Positions 56,090-64,000 of a stretch of DNA of 64,000 nt are shown here, piece by piece. Position 1 is the first letter of the stretch; the number at the start of each line of letters is the position of its first letter. Below the pieces are notes generated by a model. It made no database searches, was not told the origin of the DNA, and saw only the letters and a program-made list of their open reading frames with translations. The DNA comes from Anaerosalibacter sp. Marseille-P3206. GTDB taxonomy: Bacteria; Bacillota; Clostridia; Tissierellales; Sporanaerobacteraceae. The stretch spans positions 1,550,001 through 1,614,000 of the forward strand of contig NZ_FUHM01000002.1 of the NCBI RefSeq assembly GCF_900155565.1, written 5' to 3'. Made by a program: the position numbers and the translations under genes.

Positions 56090-56224
56090 AGAGACCCTAG
56101 GACTTAGGATTGCTCCTTTGTCCATTTGGGTCTCTGGGTCTCTCTGTTTTATTCGAGTTTCGACAAAAGTCGGGTGGTACCCGGTACCTTTGCGAGGGGG
56201 AAAGCTTTTCTCCCCTGAGCTTGA
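56090..56224 (+). repeat. T hairpin plus full P repeat copy 10
   Basis: T at 56090-56145 (AGAGACCCTAGGACTTAGG...TTTGGGTCTCT, with a duplicated GGGTCTCT), then P at 56153-56224 ending TCCCCTGAGCTTG, fused directly to coding sequence at 56225. Confidence 0.88.
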
Positions 56225-57704
56225 ATATAGTACAGAAAAAGGTAAGCTACATATCAGCAATCTATGGCTTCATCTAATGGGAATTGATATTCCTTCTGGT
56301 ATCATTAAAAACGCAAGTTGTAAAAGACAAAATTTAACAATAAGAACTTTTCTACATATTTTCTTAATCGAAGAAGATAATATAATACAAAAAGATAGTA
56401 TCCTTTTTCAAAAGGGAGGTTATTCTAAAACTGCAATATTATCTACGCTTTTATATCTCATAACAGGCAACTCATTTGAGGATAATGAAGAATTTGATGA
56501 AAAACCAATTAAGGAAGCTAAGAAAACAGCTGTTATAGAATATATAAATAATAGCTTATCTGATTTAGCATCATTAAAAAATGAATTGCCTGACTATGGG
56601 TATTATAATTTAGGTTTCATTGAAGAAAATATAAATTCCATATTAAATCAAATTGATAGTGCTGAAAGTAACCTTTCACAGGCTGTTAAAAGAAGTGAGA
56701 CTTTATCAAGTGAAATATATGAACTTAATAATCAAATCGCTGAGTGTAATATGCTTCATAACAGATATCAAGTATTACAAGGGCAGTATGTTTCAGATAT
56801 TAACAGACTAACTTTCCTCGTAGAAGGCGAAGTACATAGACCTGAATATATACAAGAAACCCTCTGTCCATTTTGCAATGGTGAGCTTGAAAAGGGATAT
56901 CAAGAATCTTGTATAGAAGCAGCTTCTGTAGAATTAAAAAAGATTATGTTACAACTTAATGATTTAAATGATGCTGAAGAAGATATTTCTATAGAAAAAA
57001 ATAATCTAGAAGAGATGAATAATGTATTACAAATGGAAAGAGCCCAGTTAGAAGAAATAATTAATTCTAAGTTAAAGCCTAAAATAAAACATCTGCGTCA
57101 TCTACTACACCTATATCGAAAGTCTATGGAAGTTCAAAGTCAAATTAGAACTATTAGACATCTTGAACATAATATGATTGATGACTTAAATGCATTTGAA
57201 ATGAAAAATGAAGTCGAAGTTAAGTATAAACCTAAAGAATATTTTGATTTTCTAATCTTACAAGGCATAAGCACAATTCTTGAAAGCATCTTAGAGGCAT
57301 GTAACTTTGATAACTTAAGCTCTGCGTACTTTAGTAAAGATACTTTTGATGTAGTAGTAAACGGAAAAGAAAAATCTAAGTTCGGCCAAGGATACCGTGC
57401 ATTTCTAAATACAGTAGTTGCATTAACATTTATGGAGTATTTAAAGCAATGTGGAACTTACTCTCCAGGAATATTAATAGTTGACTCACCTATACTTTCA
57501 TTAAAAGAAAAGAAATCTGAACAAGCTTCTGAAAATATGAAAGAGTCACTGTTTAGATATATGCTAAAGCACCAAGATAATGGTCAGATGATAATTGTTG
57601 AAAATGAAATCCCTGAATTAGATTATAGCAATGCCAATCTCATCTACTTTTCTAAAGATATAGATGATGGTCGCTATGGCCTTCTATATGGATTAACTGA
57701 ATAA
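56225..57704 (+). pseudogene. 5'-truncated SMC-like ATPase with zinc hook
   Basis: From the P edge to 57704 the frame encodes ~490 residues, but there is no native start. A Walker A-bearing N-terminus is missing; the apparent ORF reads upstream into repeat sequence. What remains shows a long coiled coil with a central CPFC pair (ETLCPFCNGELEKGY, ~residue 215), a second coiled coil, and the C-terminal ATPase lobe with FGQGYRAFLNTVVALTFMEYL (signature-like) and GILIVDSPIL (Walker B). This layout fits DUF3732/Rad50-like ATPases found in defence and mobile loci. Without Walker A it cannot be a working ATPase alone. Confidence 0.7.
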
Positions 57705-57726
57705 CTAACTTTGGCCACATCGGTAA

Positions 57727-57755
57727 ACCCAACCAGTGTGGCTTTTTTTTACATA
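57727..57755 (+). terminator. Terminator after the truncated ATPase
   Basis: GGCCACATCGG...CCAGTGTGGC arms (57713-57743) are followed by TTTTTTTT. A related GCCACACTGG word follows the T hairpins at 39190 and 40650, suggesting a common origin. Confidence 0.65.
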
Positions 57756-57756
57756 A

Positions 57757-57904
57757 AAAAAGAGACCCTAGGACTTAGGATTGCTCCCTTGTCCATTTGG
57801 GTCTCTCTATTATTAGCAAGTTTCGACAAAAGTCGGGTGGTACCCGGTACCTTTGCGAGGGGGAGGGCTTTTCTCCCCTGAGCTTGCTTACTCCCCTGAG
57901 CTTA
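57757..57904 (+). repeat. T hairpin plus full P repeat copy 11
   Basis: This is the best-preserved element. T lies at 57757-57810 and P at 57815-57888 (AGCAAGTTTCGACAAAAG, GGTGGTACCCGGTACC, TTTGCGAGGGGGAGGGC, TCTCCCCTGAGCTTGCT). A partial tandem repeat of the last 16 bases (CTCCCCTGAGCTT) follows at 57890-57904. Confidence 0.9.
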
Positions 57905-57950
57905 TTTAAAAAAAGTGGAGGAAAAGCTCCCCCACTTCTTTTAGTGACTG
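57905..57950 (-). terminator. Terminator of silent S-layer cassette A
   Basis: Read on the minus strand, GAAGTGGGGGAG / CTCCACTT with TTTTTTT matches the terminator of the expressed S-layer-like gene (38784-38816) almost exactly. Confidence 0.85.
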
Positions 57951-57951
57951 T

Positions 57952-60742
57952 TTATCTTTCTACCTTTATTTCTATTCCTTCTGCTAGTTTGTTTCCAACT
58001 AGGTCTTCTATTAACATATCACCATTGTGGTTTAGTACTGTTGATACAGTAATTTCACCTTCTGGCATATCTCCTTCAAGAACAAGTGTAACTGCAGTTC
58101 CATCAATTTTTACTTCGTTAACTAATTTTTCAACGTTTCCTACCATAACTTTGAAGTTCTTACCTGCTGTTGCTGCTGTTTCACCATCTTTTAGTATAAC
58201 TGGTTCGTCAAATGTTAATATAATCTTTTGTGAACCGTCTTTTTTAGCTTCTAATATTTCTGGTGCTGTATTGTCTTTCAATGTAATCTTTGTATCAACT
58301 GGTGTCATTTTAGCGCCATTTTTGTTAGCTACATCTCTTATTATAAATGCTACATCTCCTGTTACTGGTACACTTCCTTCTGGAACTGTAAATACTGCAT
58401 ATTTGTTAGATTCTTCTTCTTTTTCTCCATCTATTACGTATTTAATGTCTTCTTTTGTCATTTCCCAATCTGCTAAAGTTTTTCCGTTTAATACGTAGTT
58501 TTCAGGGTTTCTAAGAGTTTCTGGATCTACTGAACCTATAAATCTAACATGAATTTCTTGTTTTCCTAGTGCATTATCTTTTACTTCTATTAATGGTTTT
58601 GATGTTTGAGGTACTTCATCTTCTTCAACTTTTTCTTCAACTTTGTTTGGAACCTCTATTTCTACTGTAAATGCTAAAGATGTAAATCCGTTCTCATCTT
58701 CACGTTTAGCATCTACATACATACCTTTAAGTTCTTCTTCTGTTGGAACATCACCGTCTGTTGCAGGTGCAAAGTCAAATTTACCAGTGTACTCGCCATC
58801 TGAATCAAAACCATATTCACTACCAAATGGAACTTCGGCATCTTTCTTTGGATCTGCAAACATTCCTTTTGGTACTTCTATTGTATATGTTGCACCTTCA
58901 ACTAAGTTATCATCTTTGTCTAGTAGTTTTACATCTGCTCCTATTATAACATCATTTAAGTCAATAGTTAGAGCGTTATTTTTAAAATTAGTATCCTTAA
59001 CTTCAACATCTGCTGTTCTAATTATACCGTCTTTTTCATAGGATACTTTTACGTTTAATGGTGCAGGTGTTCCTCCATATGTCATAAGCATTACTTCATC
59101 TAATGCTTGTGGGTCAAATGGAACATTGTCTGTCATTATCATTGTTATTTCAGAACCAATATCATCTGTATAACCTTTTACACCATAAAGATCCGTTGTG
59201 ATATATGAGAAAGCATGTTCTGGTGCTAATTCGTCTTTTACTAATTCCATGCCTTTCTTGTTATAAGCTTCTTTATTTTCAGCATCTTTTGTTGCTTTAT
59301 TATCCTCATCTAAAGTGTAACCAACTATACTATCTATAGTGATATTTCTGTTGATGTCTTTTTGTCCTGCATAGTATATTGTTTTATCTGCAGGTGAATC
59401 AGGTCTTGCATCATCTGTTGCACCAACTGCTACATATGAGAAGAAACCTACAAAGTTACCGTCATTATCAAATTCAGGTCTTGATAATGATACAGGTTCA
59501 TCTTCAACTTCTGTTATTTTATCATCTATAGTTTTTATAGTTAATTTACCTGTTGCATTTGCTCTATTCCATTCTACTTTGAATAGATTATCTGCTATTT
59601 GTACTATGTCTTTTACAATTGGTTTTACTGCTTCTGGTGTTTTTGTTTTATCGTTTATTAGTTTAAAGTTAAATGTAATTGTACTTGGTACCATAATATT
59701 GTCTGCATAGTCTCTGATTCCAACTATTTTTACATTGTATAATTTATCTGATGCTTTGAAGTTAGCAGCAACTACTGCTTTTTCTAAATCAAATCCTACA
59801 ATTTTAGCATCGTCATAACTAAGAGTTGCATCTTTTGGCGTAGCATATACTAATGCATCTTGTACTTCTACTCCATTTACATATACTTTTACAACGTCTT
59901 TATTATTAACTTCTTTCTTTTCTATTGGTTCGCTAAATTCTAAGTCAAGTTGTTTTGTAGTTGAAGTTGCTTCTACTTCTATTGTTTTATTAATATCAAC
60001 TTCTACTGGTACTAAATCTCCTGATTTTTTTACTGTATTGTCATATTTATATACTTTGTCTAATTTTGGTTCTACTTTGTCTTCAATGAACATTGGGAAT
60101 ACAGCTGTGTCTATTATTCTAACTTCGTCTTTGTCTCTTACGTTTCTAACTGCTACGTTTACAGTCATATCTTTGTCAAGTTTCTTTTCAATTGTGCCTT
60201 CTTTAATTTCAAGTTTTCCACCATCAAATCTTGCTAACTCTGGCATTCTTATTGTAACTACAGTTTTGCCTTCTATAGTTTCTGCTATGATATTGTTGTA
60301 CCAATACCATCCAGCATTACCTGCAAGTGCTGGATAAGCATTTGCGAATCTCTTATATGCTGTTGTAGTCTCTGGTGCACCTGGGAATGCACTATCGTCT
60401 ATAGACATTAAGTTTAAGTCTTCTTTCATTTCTACAGCAAGTTTATCTGGTTTACTTTCTACTATTTCAAAGTAGTAGTTTCTTGGATCTGTTGCTGTTT
60501 CTTCATCTACTACTGTGTTGAATACTACTCTGAATTGTCTGTAGTTGTCGAATATAACTTCTTCAACTTCAGCCTTATCTACAGGTTCTACTGGTGCTGT
60601 AAAGTTAACTTTTTCTGTGAACTTTTGACCTTTGTATTCAAATTCAACAGTGTTTTCACCTTCAGTTAACTCTTTTACAGTAAAATTTTCAACATCACCA
60701 TTTGAAAATTTTACTCTTATGGTTGTTGCATTAATAGCACTT
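57952..60742 (-). pseudogene. Silent S-layer gene cassette A (no start, no promoter)
   Basis: About 930 codons of an S-layer-type protein without signal peptide or start codon. It begins SAINATTIRVKFSNGDVENF at the GTGCTATTA core and is homologous throughout to residues 111-1040 of the expressed protein at 35644. The first ~60 codons are almost identical; the middle is strongly diverged (FNTVVDEETATDPRNYYFE against FNRVVNETSATDPANYYFE); the ends are alike (VPQTSK, NYVLNGKTL, ITLKDNTAPEI). The reading frame is fully open, which argues for selection on a store of alternative sequence rather than decay. The 5' end faces the recombinase gene, 73 bp away. I call it pseudogene only because it cannot be translated in place. 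Confidence 0.85.
60724..60742 (-). other. Putative recombination core of cassette A
   Basis: Minus-strand AAGTGCTATTAATGCAACA is identical to 35976-35994 and in inverted orientation to it. It lies 73 bp upstream of the recombinase start codon. Confidence 0.6.
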
Positions 60743-60814
60743 GCCTCCACAAATATAATCTATACAATTAAGCCTGTACAACGATAAAATATCTAGAAAT
60801 GGAGGTAATATTAT

Positions 60815-61675
60815 ATGAAGTATTATGAGGCTGTAGAAGGGTTCCTTAAGCACTTAGAATCTATTGATAGGTCCTATGAAACTATTAAAGGATATAGAAA
60901 GGAATTAGGGTATTTTGGAAGGTTTTTAGAAGGGAAGTATTCATATGAAAAAGATGTAGGGGATATAACCATAGAAGATTTAGAGGATTATATGTATTAC
61001 TTAAAAAAATCAGGTAAGATGAGTGCAACAAGGAGTAGGGTAGTATATATATTTAGAAGTTTTTATAACTATTTAAACAAAAGGGAACTTTGTTCAAAAA
61101 ACTTAGCTATGTTTTTAGAACCAATAAGGGTAAAACAAACTGAAAGAATATATCTTTCTGAGGAAGAATTTATTTTATTAACAGGGAAGATAGACAAGCC
61201 TATTGTAAAAGTAGCAGTACAGACTATTTTTTATACAGGTCTTAGAGTTTCAGAAACTGTTAATTTAACTCTTGATAATGTTGATTTAGATGAAAAAATA
61301 ATATATGTAATTGGGGGCAAGGGGAATAAGGATAGGGTAATCCCCATCTGTGAAAAGCTTTACAATATACTTATTGATTATATAGATAATATAAGGCCTT
61401 TAGTAGATAGCAATAAATTTTTTTGTACTAAAAAAACTGGAAAATTGTCGCCACAATATATCAATGTTATTCTTCATAAAGCTAAAGATTCTCTTAAATG
61501 GCAAAAGAATGTCTCTGCCCATATATTGAGACATTCTTTTGCAAGTAACCTTATAATCCATAATGCACCTTTACCATCGGTTCAAAAGCTTCTAGGGCAT
61601 TCTGATCTAAGAGTTACTAGTAGATATATACATCAAGACTTAGAACAGCTTAAAAAGGCTGTTAAGTTGTTGTAA
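60815..61675 (+). CDS. Tyrosine recombinase (XerC/XerD-like integrase)
   Basis: A 286-residue protein with GGAGGTAATATTAT before the ATG. The N-terminal SAM-like core-binding domain (residues ~1-100) is followed by the catalytic domain with all six expected residues: Arg144 (TGLRVSE), Lys169 (GGKGNKDR), His236 and Arg239 (HILRHSF), His262 (LGHSD) and the nucleophile Tyr271 (TSRYIHQD). The length matches Xer proteins. It sits between two promoterless S-layer cassettes, 73 bp from the core of cassette A, so it is the best candidate for the enzyme that exchanges them. It could instead be a general Xer or a mobile-element integrase. Confidence 0.93.
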   Translation: MKYYEAVEGFLKHLESIDRSYETIKGYRKELGYFGRFLEGKYSYEKDVGDITIEDLEDYMYYLKKSGKMSATRSRVVYIFRSFYNYLNKRELCSKNLAMFLEPIRVKQTERIYLSEEEFILLTGKIDKPIVKVAVQTIFYTGLRVSETVNLTLDNVDLDEKIIYVIGGKGNKDRVIPICEKLYNILIDYIDNIRPLVDSNKFFCTKKTGKLSPQYINVILHKAKDSLKWQKNVSAHILRHSFASNLIIHNAPLPSVQKLLGHSDLRVTSRYIHQDLEQLKKAVKLL

Positions 61676-61681
61676 CGCCAT

Positions 61682-61722
61682 TTAGAAAAAACTCCTCTCT
61701 TTTTAGAAAGGAGTTTTTTCTT
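61682..61722. terminator. Bidirectional terminator between recombinase and cassette B
   Basis: AAAAAACTCCT and AGGAGTTTTTT form a stem with A and T runs on either side, serving the plus-strand recombinase gene and minus-strand cassette B. It is duplicated at 49130-49170. Confidence 0.9.
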
Positions 61723-61742
61723 TCATGCTTATAATTTTTTTC

Positions 61743-63157
61743 TTATGCTTCTGGTTCTATTTCAACATCAAAGATGAATATTTTTCCTCCAAATTCATCT
61801 TTCAAAGTAACGATTACTTTTCCATCATTTTCAGAGTATACGAAATTATCTCCATCTATGATGTCAGATTCTAATTTAGCATCTAATTTATCATCACCAA
61901 CTGTTAATTTTGCAGCTATAGAAGCAGCATTAACTTCTGTTCCATTAGCTAATACTATTTTGTCTTTTCCATCTTTAATAGCTAATTTTTCTATTTGAGG
62001 AGTTGTATTTTCTACAGTTATTTCTATATCAAACACCTTAACTTCTAAATCTCCATCTTTTGTATATAAGGAAATAGTAGCTTGTCCTGCTGTTTTAGCT
62101 GTTACAGTAGCTTTTGCAGATTCAATAGTTCCTACTGCTGCTACTTTTTCATTTGAAGATTTAGCTATTAAATTTGATGGTAAAGCTACTTCTACACCAT
62201 TTACATAAGCCTTTACATCCATTGCTAGTGTATTTTTAGCTTCTTCTCCTGTAAGAAGTGGATTTATATCTAGAGTAGTATCTTTAGCAATTAATTTGTA
62301 TTCATCTGGTTGTCCAGTTACGTCTATTGCTTCAATATTGAATGTTCCGATTTCTTTTTCTCCAGATAGAACTACTACTTTGTGAATTCCTTTAGCTAAA
62401 TTTGCAGCTACAGATCCTTCACCATTAGTTATAGCTGTTTCAACAACTTCAGCTTCTCCAACTTTTACGTTTACTTTTTGACTAGCTAATCTTAGGTTTT
62501 CACTATATTGATCTAGCACGTTTATCTTAACTGTTGCTTTATCATCATTAGCTTTAACTTTAATAGTTGTACCATTTTCTTTGATACTTGTTGCAACTTG
62601 TGCATCTCTTATTTGAACTGGAACTTCTACTGTTTTTTCAACATTTACAAATTTAACAGTAAATACAACGTTTCCAGCTTTTAAAGCTTTGATACCATTT
62701 TCATAATAAGCAGTTGTTATATCACTTGAAGTAATCTTTTCAACTTCTGGAAGTTTAACTTCTTCAATTTCTTTTCCTAGTCCATTTATTGCTTTTTTTG
62801 CTTTTATAGTTATATTTTCATCAGTCAATGTTATATAGCCAAGTTTCCAAGCATCACTACCTGAAATTAGGCTTATTTCTGTTACTTCTGAAGCTTCTGC
62901 TGCATCAATAACTTTTACATCTGTCCAATCTGATACTAATTCTTGTCCATCTTTTGATACTTTTACTGCATATTTGAAGTTTTCTTCTCTAGTCACTTTA
63001 CCAGTTGACTTTTCATCTGCTAATGGTGTAAAATCATATAAGAATACAACAGTATATCCAGCTGATTTTAATTCTTCAATTGTTACTGTTTGCTTTCCAT
63101 TGATTTGTATTTCAAGTTGTTCCTCTGTTCCTTTTGCTGTTGTTTGTGTAATAGCAC
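61743..63157 (-). pseudogene. Silent S-layer gene cassette B (no start, no promoter)
   Basis: About 470 codons of an S-layer-type protein. The GTG at 62996 is not a believable start: the frame is open and sensible for 53 more codons upstream (AITQTTAKGTEEQLEIQING, TVTIEELKSAGYTVVFLYDF) to the GTGCTATTA core at 63149-63157. Beyond it coding sense ends. The protein contains Ig-like units (TDENITIKAKKAING, VNVKVGEAEVVETAITNG, VAAVGTIESAKATVTAKTAG), different in sequence from cassette A and the expressed gene. It carries its own terminator. Its last 866 bp are duplicated at 49128-49993. Confidence 0.8.
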
Positions 63158-63167
63158 ATATATTACC
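63146..63167 (-). other. Putative recombination core of cassette B
   Basis: On the minus strand, GTAATA (63161-63166), a 7-nt spacer TATGTGC and TATTAC (63148-63153) form an inverted repeat, the shape expected for a tyrosine recombinase crossover site. It includes the GTGCTATTA shared with cassette A and the expressed gene. GCT ATT is in frame with the cassette. Confidence 0.5.
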
Positions 63168-63406
63168 AAAATAATTCCCAATAAAAGGTTTCTTGAAATC
63201 CAGTATAATACAGGGATAGGAAGGACAAGCCTTTTGTTACTTTGTAATAACATCATTAGAATAATAAATGGTTTTATAATGCTTATGAAATAAAATGTTA
63301 AATATTTAACCAATATAAAATTAAGCTTGTTAATAACAAGTAAATTATAATGAATAATAGTAAAAAAAACCCTTATATTCAATATAATATAAGGGAAAAA
63401 GGTTTT
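63168..63406. other. AT-rich intergenic stretch
   Basis: No coding sense was recognised between cassette B and the next gene. A T/A-rich hairpin (CCCTTATATT...AATATAAGGG, 63370-63397) followed by AAAAAGG probably terminates the minus-strand gene at 63407. Confidence 0.5.
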
Positions 63407-64000
63407 TTAAAAGAAAAGAGCGTTAATTTCGCTTTCATATCCATATTTTTTTAAGAATTCTATTATAGCGATTTCAAAAATTTCTTTTTGGCTTATATTT
63501 TTTTCTATGCTAAATTCTTTTACTAAATTAGCTAACCTATGAGACATGCATATGGATTTTGTAATCGTTATTCCACCAACTACGTATCTAGGTATTGTAC
63601 CTTCGTCATTTATTACTAAAAGATCTAAAATTCTTTCTTTGTTTTTGTCTATCGTTTCTAATAGGGGAATTAGTTTTTCGAGTCTATCAAGTTTAGATAA
63701 ATATGTAGTGGGTTCTGTTTCGTATTCTATGTTAACGTTTTCAGGTGTGTTATTATTTATACTAACTGTATTTGTTTGTGGGATCTCTCCTTTTATGAGT
63801 GTATAGTTTTGTTCTTCTGGAGACCAAGCATAACCTTTATCTTTCATATATTGTGCTATAGCCATATGGTCTGTCATTCCTACTCTTTTAGCTATTTCTT
63901 TTGGATCAATTTTAGCTTTAAAAAGATCTATTATTTGCTGTACTTTTGACGAGGAGATAGAATCATAATCATCATTTGTTTTTTGAGATTCTAGTATATA
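63407..64000 (-). CDS. DNA-binding-type regulator, 5' end outside window
   Basis: The frame stays open to the end of the window (ILESQKTNDDYDSISSSKVQ upstream of the first ATG at 63877), so the gene is partial, at least 197 residues. VQQIIDLFKAKIDPKEIAKR followed by VGMTDHMAIAQYMKDKGYAW is a helix-turn-helix plus short linker, as in small plasmid or sporulation-type regulators. The C-terminal ~60 residues (ITKSICMSHRLANLVKEFSI, EIFEIAIIEFLKKYGYESEI) resemble a ribbon-helix-helix module. The middle is an acidic linker and coiled-coil segment. It is likely a sequence-specific DNA-binding protein; a link to the adjacent cassette system is possible but not shown. Confidence 0.6.
   Translation of the reverse strand, partial: YILESQKTNDDYDSISSSKVQQIIDLFKAKIDPKEIAKRVGMTDHMAIAQYMKDKGYAWSPEEQNYTLIKGEIPQTNTVSINNNTPENVNIEYETEPTTYLSKLDRLEKLIPLLETIDKNKERILDLLVINDEGTIPRYVVGGITITKSICMSHRLANLVKEFSIEKNISQKEIFEIAIIEFLKKYGYESEINALFF

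Noticed and set aside
56118-56224. 5' part of the long frame ending at 57704 as coding
   Set aside because: These codons are the T and P repeat sequence; the same peptide words (PVPLRG, FSPEL) appear wherever P is read in that frame.
39085-57904. P repeats as a CRISPR array
   Set aside because: Copies are irregularly spaced by hundreds to thousands of bases with genes between them, occur in both orientations, and no cas genes are seen.
39085-57904. P as a classical integron attC site
   Set aside because: No RYYYAAC/GTTRRRY pair was found and the recombinase at 60815 shows no obvious IntI-specific insertion. The resemblance is in gene-site layout only, so it is kept as a new-element hypothesis.
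57952-60750. Cassette A as an independently expressed 932-residue protein
   Set aside because: The apparent first codon is a GTG without ribosome site, there is no signal peptide, and the homologous gene shows that ~110 N-terminal codons are missing.
60815-61675. Housekeeping xerC of the dprA-topA-xerC order
   Set aside because: topA is absent and 6.6 kb of repeats and S-layer sequence separates it from dprA; a dedicated role is likelier, though a Xer role cannot be excluded.
61743-62996. GTG at 62996 as a true start
   Set aside because: The frame continues with good coding sense for 53 codons upstream, and no ribosome site lies before the GTG.

Overview
The window is low-GC, Gram-positive DNA. 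Strong AGGAGG-type ribosome sites, SLH-domain proteins, a Cwp84-like cysteine protease and very large Ig-like surface proteins point to an anaerobic member of the Clostridia/Tissierellia. This placement is inferred from gene content; no rRNA or tRNA gene was seen.

Positions 1-10,115 hold the 3' end of a GDPD-like gene, an oligopeptide-binding protein (minus strand), a small NTF2-like protein, an M14 carboxypeptidase with three SLH domains, a NAGPA-type phosphodiester glycosidase and a complete IS3-family element (8241-10069).

Positions 10,116-38,766 are almost entirely exported surface proteins. On the minus strand are a 2445-residue repeat protein, an SLH protein and an 870-residue multidomain protein. 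On the plus strand are a ~2080-residue IPT/TIG protein with a co-transcribed partner, another SLH protein, a CtpA-type S41 protease, a 1058-residue SLH/Ig/FIVAR protein with a strong sigma-A promoter (probably a major S-layer protein), and a second large S-layer-like protein without SLH domains (35644-38766).

Positions 38,820-57,905 are a mosaic of short gene units: a DUF2442/DUF4160 pair, a DUF1413-like protein, two papain-family proteases, a PPC-repeat protein, membrane proteins and several broken genes. The units are separated by at least twelve copies of a ~73-bp palindrome-rich repeat (called P here), often paired with a ~46-bp conserved terminator-like hairpin (called T). Intact genes tend to end directly at a P copy, so the unit is gene-P-T, and several breakpoints of truncated genes lie exactly at P edges. 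Inside this region lies an operon of a REP-associated tyrosine transposase (RAYT), comM and dprA.

Positions 57,906-63,160 contain a tyrosine recombinase gene between two promoterless S-layer gene cassettes, both on the minus strand. Each cassette starts at a GTGCTATTA core that also occurs, in the same reading phase, at codons 111-114 of the expressed S-layer-like gene at 35644. Inversion between the expressed gene and a cassette would exchange everything after the constant N-terminus. I regard this putative S-layer variation locus, with the P/T cassette region beside it, as the most interesting content of the window. The window ends inside a DNA-binding-type gene on the minus strand.
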